Shown piece by piece: positions 12,001 to 24,000 of a stretch of DNA of 36,749 nt. The translations under genes and the position numbers were made by a program. Origin of the DNA: Mesostigma viride (lineage: Eukaryota; Streptophyta; Mesostigmatophyceae; Mesostigmatales; Mesostigmataceae). The stretch lies in NCBI GenBank assembly GCA_009746045.1, contig RPFO01001224.1, positions 1 to 36,749 on the forward strand, written 5' to 3'. Below the pieces are notes generated by a model. The model saw only the letters and a list, made by a program, of their open reading frames with translations, ran no database searches and was not told the DNA's origin. Numbering within the stretch: the first letter of the stretch is position 1; every line of letters begins with the position of its first letter.

Positions 12001-15000
12001 CAAGGTTCCTCACGGTGCAAGCGCAAGGTTCCTCACGGTGCAAGCGCAAGGTTCCTCACGGTGCAAGCGCAAGGTTCCTCACGGTGCAAGCGCAAGGTTC
12101 CTCACGGTGCAAGCGCAAGGTTCCTCACGGTGCAAGCGCAAGGTTCCTCACGGTGCAAGCGCAAGGTTCCTCACGGTGCAAGCGCAAGGTTCCTCACGGT
12201 GCAAGCGCAAGGTTCCTCACGGTGCAAGCGCAAGGTTCCTCACGGTGCAAGCGCAAGGTTCCTCACGGTGCAAGCGCAAGGTTCCTCACGGTGCAAGCGC
12301 AAGGTTCCTCACGGTGCAAGCGCAAGGTTCCTCACGGTGCAAGCGCAAGGTTCCTCACGGTGCAAGCGCAAGGTTCCTCACGGTGCAAGCGCAAGGTTCC
12401 TCACGGTGCAAGCGCAAGGTTCCTCACGGTGCAAGCGCAAGGTTCCTCACGGTGCAAGCGCAAGGTTCCTCACGGTGCAAGCGCAAGGTTCCTCACGGTG
12501 CAAGCGCAAGGTTCCTCACGGTGCAAGCGCAAGGTTCCTCACGGTGCAAGCGCAAGGTTCCTCACGGTGCAAGCGCAAGGTTCCTCACGGTGCAAGCGCA
12601 AGGTTCCTCACGGTGCAAGCGCAAGGTTCCTCACGGTGCAAGCGCAAGGTTCCTCACGGTGCAAGCGCAAGGTTCCTCACGGTGCAAGCGCAAGGTTCCT
12701 CACGGTGCAAGCGCAAGGTTCCTCACGGTGCAAGCGCAAGGTTCCTCACGGTGCAAGCGCAAGGTTCCTCACGGTGCAAGCGCAAGGTTCCTCACGGTGC
12801 AAGCGCAAGGTTCCTCACGGTGCAAGCGCAAGGTTCCTCACAAGCGCAAGGTTCCTCACGGTGCAAGCGCAAGGTTCCTCACGGTGCAAGCGCAAGGTTC
12901 CTCACGGTGCAAGCGCAAGGTTCCTCACAAGCGCAAGGTTCCTCACGGTGCAAGCGCAAGGTTCCTCACGGTGCAAGCGCAAGGTTCCTCACGGTGCAAG
13001 CGCAAGGTTCCTCACGGTGCAAGCGCAAGGTTCCTCACGGTGCAAGCGCAAGGTTCCTCACGGTGCAAGCGCAAGGTTCCTCACGGTGCAAGCGCAAGGT
13101 TCCTCACGGTGCAAGCGCAAGGTTCCTCACGGTGCAAGCGCAAGGTTCCTCACGGTGCAAGCGCAAGGTTCCTCACGGTGCAAGCGCAAGGTTCCTCACG
13201 GTGCAAGCGCAAGGTTCCTCACGGTGCAAGCGCAAGGTTCCTCACGGTGCAAGCGCAAGGTTCCTCACGGTGCAAGCGCAAGGTTCCTCACGGTGCAAGC
13301 GCAAGGTTCCTCACGGTGCAAGCGCAAGGTTCCTCACGGTGCAAGCGCAAGGTTCCTCACGGTGCAAGCGCAAGGTTCCTCACGGTGCAAGCGCAAGGTT
13401 CCTCACGGTGCAAGCGCAAGGTTCCTCACGGTGCAAGCGCAAGGTTCCTCACGGTGCAAGCGCAAGGTTCCTCACGGTGCAAGCGCAAGGTTCCTCACGG
13501 TGCAAGCGCAAGGTTCCTCACGGTGCAAGCGCAAGGTTCCTCACGGTGCAAGCGCAAGGTTCCTCACGGTGCAAGCGCAAGGTTCCTCACGGTGCAAGCG
13601 CAAGGTTCCTCACAAGCGCAAGGTTCCTCACGGTGCAAGCGCAAGGTTCCTCACGGTGCAAGCGCAAGGTTCCTCACGGTGCAAGCGCAAGGTTCCTCAC
13701 GGTGCAAGCGCAAGGTTCCTCACGGTGCAAGCGCAAGGTTCCTCACGGTGCAAGCGCAAGGTTCCTCACGGTGCAAGCGCAAGGTTCCTCACGGTGCAAG
13801 CGCAAGGTTCCTCACGGTGCAAGCGCAAGGTTCCTCACGGTGCAAGCGCAAGGTTCCTCACAAGCGCAAGGTTCCTCACGGTGCAAGCGCAAGGTTCCTC
13901 ACAAGCGCAAGGTTCCTCACGGTGCAAGCGCAAGGTTCCTCACGGTGCAAGCGCAAGGTTCCTCACGGTGCAAGCGCAAGGTTCCTCACGGTGCAAGCGC
14001 AAGGTTCCTCACGGTGCAAGCGCAAGGTTCCTCACGGTGCAAGCGCAAGGTTCCTCACGGTGCAAGCGCAAGGTTCCTCACGGTGCAAGCGCAAGGTTCC
14101 TCACGGTGCAAGCGCAAGGTTCCTCACGGTGCAAGCGCAAGGTTCCTCACGGTGCAAGCGCAAGGTTCCTCACGGTGCAAGCGCAAGGTTCCTCACGGTG
14201 CAAGCGCAAGGTTCCTCACGGTGCAAGCGCAAGGTTCCTCACGGTGCAAGCGCAAGGTTCCTCACGGTGCAAGCGCAAGGTTCCTCACGGTGCAAGCGCA
14301 AGGTTCCTCACGGTGCAAGCGCAAGGTTCCTCACGGTGCAAGCGCAAGGTTCCTCACGGTGCAAGCGCAAGGTTCCTCACGGTGCAAGCGCAAGGTTCCT
14401 CACGGTGCAAGCGCAAGGTTCCTCACGGTGCAAGCGCAAGGTTCCTCACGGTGCAAGCGCAAGGTTCCTCACGGTGCAAGCGCAAGGTTCCTCACGGTGC
14501 AAGCGCAAGGTTCCTCACGGTGCAAGCGCAAGGTTCCTCACGGTGCAAGCGCAAGGTTCCTCACGGTGCAAGCGCAAGGTTCCTCACGGTGCAAGCGCAA
14601 GGTTCCTCACGGTGCAAGCGCAAGGTTCCTCACGGTGCAAGCGCAAGGTTCCTCACGGTGCAAGCGCAAGGTTCCTCACGGTGCAAGCGCAAGGTTCCTC
14701 ACGGTGCAAGCGCAAGGTTCCTCACGGTGCAAGCGCAAGGTTCCTCACGGTGCAAGCGCAAGGTTCCTCACGGTGCAAGCGCAAGGTTCCTCACGGTGCA
14801 AGCGCAAGGTTCCTCACGGTGCAAGCGCAAGGTTCCTCACGGTGCAAGCGCAAGGTTCCTCACGGTGCAAGCGCAAGGTTCCTCACGGTGCAAGCGCAAG
14901 GTTCCTCACGGTGCAAGCGCAAGGTTCCTCACAAGCGCAAGGTTCCTCACGGTGCAAGCGCAAGGTTCCTCACGGTGCAAGCGCAAGGTTCCTCACGGTG

Positions 15001-16115
15001 CAAGCGCAAGGTTCCTCACGGTGCAAGCGCAAGGTTCCTCACGGTGCAAGCGCAAGGTTCCTCACGGTGCAAGCGCAAGGTTCCTCACGGTGCAAGCGCA
15101 AGGTTCCTCACGGTGCAAGCGCAAGGTTCCTCACGGTGCAAGCGCAAGGTTCCTCACGGTGCAAGCGCAAGGTTCCTCACGGTGCAAGCGCAAGGTTCCT
15201 CACGGTGCAAGCGCAAGGTTCCTCACGGTGCAAGCGCAAGGTTCCTCACGGTGCAAGCGCAAGGTTCCTCACGGTGCAAGCGCAAGGTTCCTCACGGTGC
15301 AAGCGCAAGGTTCCTCACGGTGCAAGCGCAAGGTTCCTCACGGTGCAAGCGCAAGGTTCCTCACGGTGCAAGCGCAAGGTTCCTCACGGTGCAAGCGCAA
15401 GGTTCCTCACGGTGCAAGCGCAAGGTTCCTCACGGTGCAAGCGCAAGGTTCCTCACGGTGCAAGCGCAAGGTTCCTCACGGTGCAAGCGCAAGGTTCCTC
15501 ACGGTGCAAGCGCAAGGTTCCTCACGGTGCAAGCGCAAGGTTCCTCACGGTGCAAGCGCAAGGTTCCTCACGGTGCAAGCGCAAGGTTCCTCACGGTGCA
15601 AGCGCAAGGTTCCTCACGGTGCAAGCGCAAGGTTCCTCACGGTGCAAGCGCAAGGTTCCTCACGGTGCAAGCGCAAGGTTCCTCACGGTGCAAGCGCAAG
15701 GTTCCTCACGGTGCAAGCGCAAGGTTCCTCACGGTGCAAGCGCAAGGTTCCTCACGGTGCAAGCGCAAGGTTCCTCACGGTGCAAGCGCAAGGTTCCTCA
15801 CGGTGCAAGCGCAAGGTTCCTCACGGTGCAAGCGCAAGGTTCCTCACAAGCGCAAGGTTCCTCACGGTGCAAGCGCAAGGTTCCTCACGGTGCAAGCGCA
15901 AGGTTCCTCACGGTGCAAGCGCAAGGTTCCTCACGGTGCAAGCGCAAGGTTCCTCACGGTGCAAGCGCAAGGTTCCTCACGGTGCAAGCGCAAGGTTCCT
16001 CACGGTGCAAGCGCAAGGTTCCTCACGGTGCAAGCGCAAGGTTCCTCACGGTGCAAGCGCAAGGTTCCTCACGGTGCAAGCGCAAGGTTCCTCACGGTGC
16101 AAGCGCAAGGTTCCT

Positions 16116-16817
16116 CACAAGCGCAAGGTTCCTCACGGTGCAAGCGCAAGGTTCCTCACGGTGCAAGCGCAAGGTTCCTCACGGTGCAAGCGCAAGGTTC
16201 CTCACGGTGCAAGCGCAAGGTTCCTCACGGTGCAAGCGCAAGGTTCCTCACGGTGCAAGCGCAAGGTTCCTCACGGTGCAAGCGCAAGGTTCCTCACGGT
16301 GCAAGCGCAAGGTTCCTCACGGTGCAAGCGCAAGGTTCCTCACGGTGCAAGCGCAAGGTTCCTCACAAGCGCAAGGTTCCTCACAAGCGCAAGGTTCCTC
16401 ACGGTGCAAGCGCAAGGTTCCTCACAAGCGCAAGGTTCCTCACGGTGCAAGCGCAAGGTTCCTCACGGTGCAAGCGCAAGGTTCCTCACGGTGCAAGCGC
16501 AAGGTTCCTCACGGTGCAAGCGCAAGGTTCCTCACGGTGCAAGCGCAAGGTTCCTCACGGTGCAAGCGCAAGGTTCCTCACGGTGCAAGCGCAAGGTTCC
16601 TCACGGTGCAAGCGCAAGGTTCCTCACGGTGCAAGCGCAAGGTTCCTCACGGTGCAAGCGCAAGGTTCCTCACAAGCGCAAGGTTCCTCACGGTGCAAGC
16701 GCAAGGTTCCTCACGGTGCAAGCGCAAGGTTCCTCACGGTGCAAGCGCAAGGTTCCTCACAAGCGCAAGGTTCCTCACGGTGCAAGCGCAAGGTTCCTCA
16801 CAAGCGCAAGGTTCCTC
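16116..16817 (+). repeat. Higher-order block in the array, copy 1
   Basis: 18-bp units (scored at the first base of cacaag) lie at 16116, 16364, 16382, 16423, 16671, 16758, 16799 and 16817. The spacings are 248, 18, 41, 248, 87, 41 and 18. The first four spacings recur from 21010 to 21565, and the last six recur from 19514 to 19967. Since short units are about 8% of the array, shared runs of spacings indicate copying of blocks of several hundred bases rather than independent deletions. Confidence 0.8.
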
Positions 16818-19513
16818 ACAAGCGCAAGGTTCCTCACGGTGCAAGCGCAAGGTTCCTCACGGTGCAAGCGCAAGGTTCCTCACGGTGCAAGCGCAAGGTT
16901 CCTCACGGTGCAAGCGCAAGGTTCCTCACGGTGCAAGCGCAAGGTTCCTCACGGTGCAAGCGCAAGGTTCCTCACGGTGCAAGCGCAAGGTTCCTCACGG
17001 TGCAAGCGCAAGGTTCCTCACGGTGCAAGCGCAAGGTTCCTCACGGTGCAAGCGCAAGGTTCCTCACGGTGCAAGCGCAAGGTTCCTCACGGTGCAAGCG
17101 CAAGGTTCCTCACGGTGCAAGCGCAAGGTTCCTCACGGTGCAAGCGCAAGGTTCCTCACGGTGCAAGCGCAAGGTTCCTCACGGTGCAAGCGCAAGGTTC
17201 CTCACGGTGCAAGCGCAAGGTTCCTCACGGTGCAAGCGCAAGGTTCCTCACGGTGCAAGCGCAAGGTTCCTCACGGTGCAAGCGCAAGGTTCCTCACGGT
17301 GCAAGCGCAAGGTTCCTCACGGTGCAAGCGCAAGGTTCCTCACGGTGCAAGCGCAAGGTTCCTCACGGTGCAAGCGCAAGGTTCCTCACGGTGCAAGCGC
17401 AAGGTTCCTCACAAGCGCAAGGTTCCTCACGGTGCAAGCGCAAGGTTCCTCACGGTGCAAGCGCAAGGTTCCTCACGGTGCAAGCGCAAGGTTCCTCACG
17501 GTGCAAGCGCAAGGTTCCTCACGGTGCAAGCGCAAGGTTCCTCACGGTGCAAGCGCAAGGTTCCTCACGGTGCAAGCGCAAGGTTCCTCACGGTGCAAGC
17601 GCAAGGTTCCTCACGGTGCAAGCGCAAGGTTCCTCACGGTGCAAGCGCAAGGTTCCTCACGGTGCAAGCGCAAGGTTCCTCACGGTGCAAGCGCAAGGTT
17701 CCTCACGGTGCAAGCGCAAGGTTCCTCACGGTGCAAGCGCAAGGTTCCTCACGGTGCAAGCGCAAGGTTCCTCACGGTGCAAGCGCAAGGTTCCTCACGG
17801 TGCAAGCGCAAGGTTCCTCACGGTGCAAGCGCAAGGTTCCTCACGGTGCAAGCGCAAGGTTCCTCACGGTGCAAGCGCAAGGTTCCTCACGGTGCAAGCG
17901 CAAGGTTCCTCACGGTGCAAGCGCAAGGTTCCTCACGGTGCAAGCGCAAGGTTCCTCACGGTGCAAGCGCAAGGTTCCTCACGGTGCAAGCGCAAGGTTC
18001 CTCACGGTGCAAGCGCAAGGTTCCTCACGGTGCAAGCGCAAGGTTCCTCACGGTGCAAGCGCAAGGTTCCTCACGGTGCAAGCGCAAGGTTCCTCACGGT
18101 GCAAGCGCAAGGTTCCTCACAAGCGCAAGGTTCCTCACAAGCGCAAGGTTCCTCACGGTGCAAGCGCAAGGTTCCTCACGGTGCAAGCGCAAGGTTCCTC
18201 ACGGTGCAAGCGCAAGGTTCCTCACGGTGCAAGCGCAAGGTTCCTCACGGTGCAAGCGCAAGGTTCCTCACGGTGCAAGCGCAAGGTTCCTCACGGTGCA
18301 AGCGCAAGGTTCCTCACGGTGCAAGCGCAAGGTTCCTCACGGTGCAAGCGCAAGGTTCCTCACGGTGCAAGCGCAAGGTTCCTCACGGTGCAAGCGCAAG
18401 GTTCCTCACGGTGCAAGCGCAAGGTTCCTCACAAGCGCAAGGTTCCTCACGGTGCAAGCGCAAGGTTCCTCACGGTGCAAGCGCAAGGTTCCTCACGGTG
18501 CAAGCGCAAGGTTCCTCACGGTGCAAGCGCAAGGTTCCTCACGGTGCAAGCGCAAGGTTCCTCACGGTGCAAGCGCAAGGTTCCTCACGGTGCAAGCGCA
18601 AGGTTCCTCACGGTGCAAGCGCAAGGTTCCTCACGGTGCAAGCGCAAGGTTCCTCACGGTGCAAGCGCAAGGTTCCTCACGGTGCAAGCGCAAGGTTCCT
18701 CACGGTGCAAGCGCAAGGTTCCTCACGGTGCAAGCGCAAGGTTCCTCACGGTGCAAGCGCAAGGTTCCTCACGGTGCAAGCGCAAGGTTCCTCACGGTGC
18801 AAGCGCAAGGTTCCTCACGGTGCAAGCGCAAGGTTCCTCACAAGCGCAAGGTTCCTCACGGTGCAAGCGCAAGGTTCCTCACGGTGCAAGCGCAAGGTTC
18901 CTCACGGTGCAAGCGCAAGGTTCCTCACGGTGCAAGCGCAAGGTTCCTCACGGTGCAAGCGCAAGGTTCCTCACGGTGCAAGCGCAAGGTTCCTCACGGT
19001 GCAAGCGCAAGGTTCCTCACGGTGCAAGCGCAAGGTTCCTCACGGTGCAAGCGCAAGGTTCCTCACGGTGCAAGCGCAAGGTTCCTCACGGTGCAAGCGC
19101 AAGGTTCCTCACGGTGCAAGCGCAAGGTTCCTCACGGTGCAAGCGCAAGGTTCCTCACGGTGCAAGCGCAAGGTTCCTCACGGTGCAAGCGCAAGGTTCC
19201 TCACGGTGCAAGCGCAAGGTTCCTCACGGTGCAAGCGCAAGGTTCCTCACGGTGCAAGCGCAAGGTTCCTCACAAGCGCAAGGTTCCTCACAAGCGCAAG
19301 GTTCCTCACGGTGCAAGCGCAAGGTTCCTCACGGTGCAAGCGCAAGGTTCCTCACGGTGCAAGCGCAAGGTTCCTCACGGTGCAAGCGCAAGGTTCCTCA
19401 CGGTGCAAGCGCAAGGTTCCTCACGGTGCAAGCGCAAGGTTCCTCACGGTGCAAGCGCAAGGTTCCTCACGGTGCAAGCGCAAGGTTCCTCACGGTGCAA
19501 GCGCAAGGTTCCT

Positions 19514-19967
19514 CACAAGCGCAAGGTTCCTCACAAGCGCAAGGTTCCTCACGGTGCAAGCGCAAGGTTCCTCACAAGCGCAAGGTTCCTCACGGTGCAA
19601 GCGCAAGGTTCCTCACGGTGCAAGCGCAAGGTTCCTCACGGTGCAAGCGCAAGGTTCCTCACGGTGCAAGCGCAAGGTTCCTCACGGTGCAAGCGCAAGG
19701 TTCCTCACGGTGCAAGCGCAAGGTTCCTCACGGTGCAAGCGCAAGGTTCCTCACGGTGCAAGCGCAAGGTTCCTCACGGTGCAAGCGCAAGGTTCCTCAC
19801 GGTGCAAGCGCAAGGTTCCTCACAAGCGCAAGGTTCCTCACGGTGCAAGCGCAAGGTTCCTCACGGTGCAAGCGCAAGGTTCCTCACGGTGCAAGCGCAA
19901 GGTTCCTCACAAGCGCAAGGTTCCTCACGGTGCAAGCGCAAGGTTCCTCACAAGCGCAAGGTTCCTC
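19514..19967 (+). repeat. Higher-order block in the array, copy 2
   Basis: Short units at 19514, 19532, 19573, 19821, 19908, 19949 and 19967 give spacings 18, 41, 248, 87, 41, 18. These are identical to 16364-16817 at an offset of 3,150 bp. The pattern beyond the right end differs (next short unit after 41 bp here, after 593 bp in the other copy), which marks the edge of the duplicated block. Confidence 0.8.
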
Positions 19968-20007
19968 ACAAGCGCAAGGTTCCTCACGGTGCAAGCGCAA
20001 GGTTCCT

Positions 20008-21010
20008 CACAAGCGCAAGGTTCCTCACGGTGCAAGCGCAAGGTTCCTCACGGTGCAAGCGCAAGGTTCCTCACGGTGCAAGCGCAAGGTTCCTCACGGT
20101 GCAAGCGCAAGGTTCCTCACGGTGCAAGCGCAAGGTTCCTCACGGTGCAAGCGCAAGGTTCCTCACGGTGCAAGCGCAAGGTTCCTCACGGTGCAAGCGC
20201 AAGGTTCCTCACGGTGCAAGCGCAAGGTTCCTCACGGTGCAAGCGCAAGGTTCCTCACGGTGCAAGCGCAAGGTTCCTCACGGTGCAAGCGCAAGGTTCC
20301 TCACGGTGCAAGCGCAAGGTTCCTCACGGTGCAAGCGCAAGGTTCCTCACGGTGCAAGCGCAAGGTTCCTCACGGTGCAAGCGCAAGGTTCCTCACGGTG
20401 CAAGCGCAAGGTTCCTCACGGTGCAAGCGCAAGGTTCCTCACGGTGCAAGCGCAAGGTTCCTCACGGTGCAAGCGCAAGGTTCCTCACGGTGCAAGCGCA
20501 AGGTTCCTCACAAGCGCAAGGTTCCTCACGGTGCAAGCGCAAGGTTCCTCACGGTGCAAGCGCAAGGTTCCTCACGGTGCAAGCGCAAGGTTCCTCACGG
20601 TGCAAGCGCAAGGTTCCTCACGGTGCAAGCGCAAGGTTCCTCACGGTGCAAGCGCAAGGTTCCTCACGGTGCAAGCGCAAGGTTCCTCACGGTGCAAGCG
20701 CAAGGTTCCTCACGGTGCAAGCGCAAGGTTCCTCACGGTGCAAGCGCAAGGTTCCTCACGGTGCAAGCGCAAGGTTCCTCACGGTGCAAGCGCAAGGTTC
20801 CTCACGGTGCAAGCGCAAGGTTCCTCACGGTGCAAGCGCAAGGTTCCTCACGGTGCAAGCGCAAGGTTCCTCACGGTGCAAGCGCAAGGTTCCTCACGGT
20901 GCAAGCGCAAGGTTCCTCACGGTGCAAGCGCAAGGTTCCTCACGGTGCAAGCGCAAGGTTCCTCACGGTGCAAGCGCAAGGTTCCTCACGGTGCAAGCGC
21001 AAGGTTCCTC
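20008..21010 (+). repeat. Two consecutive 501-bp sub-blocks in the array
   Basis: Short units at 20008, 20509 and 21010 are exactly 501 bp apart, that is one 18-bp unit plus 21 full units each time. Another 501-bp gap lies between 22557 and 23058, and there it follows the same 41, 18, 41 prefix seen at 19908-20008. This is a local higher-order periodicity. Confidence 0.7.
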
Positions 21011-24000
21011 ACAAGCGCAAGGTTCCTCACGGTGCAAGCGCAAGGTTCCTCACGGTGCAAGCGCAAGGTTCCTCACGGTGCAAGCGCAAGGTTCCTCACG
21101 GTGCAAGCGCAAGGTTCCTCACGGTGCAAGCGCAAGGTTCCTCACGGTGCAAGCGCAAGGTTCCTCACGGTGCAAGCGCAAGGTTCCTCACGGTGCAAGC
21201 GCAAGGTTCCTCACGGTGCAAGCGCAAGGTTCCTCACGGTGCAAGCGCAAGGTTCCTCACAAGCGCAAGGTTCCTCACAAGCGCAAGGTTCCTCACGGTG
21301 CAAGCGCAAGGTTCCTCACAAGCGCAAGGTTCCTCACGGTGCAAGCGCAAGGTTCCTCACGGTGCAAGCGCAAGGTTCCTCACGGTGCAAGCGCAAGGTT
21401 CCTCACGGTGCAAGCGCAAGGTTCCTCACGGTGCAAGCGCAAGGTTCCTCACGGTGCAAGCGCAAGGTTCCTCACGGTGCAAGCGCAAGGTTCCTCACGG
21501 TGCAAGCGCAAGGTTCCTCACGGTGCAAGCGCAAGGTTCCTCACGGTGCAAGCGCAAGGTTCCTCACAAGCGCAAGGTTCCTCACGGTGCAAGCGCAAGG
21601 TTCCTCACGGTGCAAGCGCAAGGTTCCTCACGGTGCAAGCGCAAGGTTCCTCACGGTGCAAGCGCAAGGTTCCTCACGGTGCAAGCGCAAGGTTCCTCAC
21701 GGTGCAAGCGCAAGGTTCCTCACGGTGCAAGCGCAAGGTTCCTCACGGTGCAAGCGCAAGGTTCCTCACGGTGCAAGCGCAAGGTTCCTCACGGTGCAAG
21801 CGCAAGGTTCCTCACGGTGCAAGCGCAAGGTTCCTCACGGTGCAAGCGCAAGGTTCCTCACGGTGCAAGCGCAAGGTTCCTCACGGTGCAAGCGCAAGGT
21901 TCCTCACGGTGCAAGCGCAAGGTTCCTCACGGTGCAAGCGCAAGGTTCCTCACGGTGCAAGCGCAAGGTTCCTCACGGTGCAAGCGCAAGGTTCCTCACG
22001 GTGCAAGCGCAAGGTTCCTCACGGTGCAAGCGCAAGGTTCCTCACGGTGCAAGCGCAAGGTTCCTCACGGTGCAAGCGCAAGGTTCCTCACGGTGCAAGC
22101 GCAAGGTTCCTCACGGTGCAAGCGCAAGGTTCCTCACGGTGCAAGCGCAAGGTTCCTCACGGTGCAAGCGCAAGGTTCCTCACGGTGCAAGCGCAAGGTT
22201 CCTCACGGTGCAAGCGCAAGGTTCCTCACGGTGCAAGCGCAAGGTTCCTCACGGTGCAAGCGCAAGGTTCCTCACGGTGCAAGCGCAAGGTTCCTCACGG
22301 TGCAAGCGCAAGGTTCCTCACGGTGCAAGCGCAAGGTTCCTCACGGTGCAAGCGCAAGGTTCCTCACGGTGCAAGCGCAAGGTTCCTCACGGTGCAAGCG
22401 CAAGGTTCCTCACGGTGCAAGCGCAAGGTTCCTCACGGTGCAAGCGCAAGGTTCCTCACAAGCGCAAGGTTCCTCACGGTGCAAGCGCAAGGTTCCTCAC
22501 AAGCGCAAGGTTCCTCACAAGCGCAAGGTTCCTCACGGTGCAAGCGCAAGGTTCCTCACAAGCGCAAGGTTCCTCACGGTGCAAGCGCAAGGTTCCTCAC
22601 GGTGCAAGCGCAAGGTTCCTCACGGTGCAAGCGCAAGGTTCCTCACGGTGCAAGCGCAAGGTTCCTCACGGTGCAAGCGCAAGGTTCCTCACGGTGCAAG
22701 CGCAAGGTTCCTCACGGTGCAAGCGCAAGGTTCCTCACGGTGCAAGCGCAAGGTTCCTCACGGTGCAAGCGCAAGGTTCCTCACGGTGCAAGCGCAAGGT
22801 TCCTCACGGTGCAAGCGCAAGGTTCCTCACGGTGCAAGCGCAAGGTTCCTCACGGTGCAAGCGCAAGGTTCCTCACGGTGCAAGCGCAAGGTTCCTCACG
22901 GTGCAAGCGCAAGGTTCCTCACGGTGCAAGCGCAAGGTTCCTCACGGTGCAAGCGCAAGGTTCCTCACGGTGCAAGCGCAAGGTTCCTCACGGTGCAAGC
23001 GCAAGGTTCCTCACGGTGCAAGCGCAAGGTTCCTCACGGTGCAAGCGCAAGGTTCCTCACAAGCGCAAGGTTCCTCACGGTGCAAGCGCAAGGTTCCTCA
23101 CAAGCGCAAGGTTCCTCACGGTGCAAGCGCAAGGTTCCTCACGGTGCAAGCGCAAGGTTCCTCACGGTGCAAGCGCAAGGTTCCTCACGGTGCAAGCGCA
23201 AGGTTCCTCACGGTGCAAGCGCAAGGTTCCTCACGGTGCAAGCGCAAGGTTCCTCACGGTGCAAGCGCAAGGTTCCTCACGGTGCAAGCGCAAGGTTCCT
23301 CACGGTGCAAGCGCAAGGTTCCTCACGGTGCAAGCGCAAGGTTCCTCACGGTGCAAGCGCAAGGTTCCTCACGGTGCAAGCGCAAGGTTCCTCACGGTGC
23401 AAGCGCAAGGTTCCTCACGGTGCAAGCGCAAGGTTCCTCACGGTGCAAGCGCAAGGTTCCTCACGGTGCAAGCGCAAGGTTCCTCACGGTGCAAGCGCAA
23501 GGTTCCTCACGGTGCAAGCGCAAGGTTCCTCACGGTGCAAGCGCAAGGTTCCTCACGGTGCAAGCGCAAGGTTCCTCACGGTGCAAGCGCAAGGTTCCTC
23601 ACGGTGCAAGCGCAAGGTTCCTCACGGTGCAAGCGCAAGGTTCCTCACGGTGCAAGCGCAAGGTTCCTCACGGTGCAAGCGCAAGGTTCCTCACGGTGCA
23701 AGCGCAAGGTTCCTCACGGTGCAAGCGCAAGGTTCCTCACGGTGCAAGCGCAAGGTTCCTCACGGTGCAAGCGCAAGGTTCCTCACGGTGCAAGCGCAAG
23801 GTTCCTCACAAGCGCAAGGTTCCTCACAAGCGCAAGGTTCCTCACGGTGCAAGCGCAAGGTTCCTCACAAGCGCAAGGTTCCTCACGGTGCAAGCGCAAG
23901 GTTCCTCACGGTGCAAGCGCAAGGTTCCTCACGGTGCAAGCGCAAGGTTCCTCACGGTGCAAGCGCAAGGTTCCTCACGGTGCAAGCGCAAGGTTCCTCA

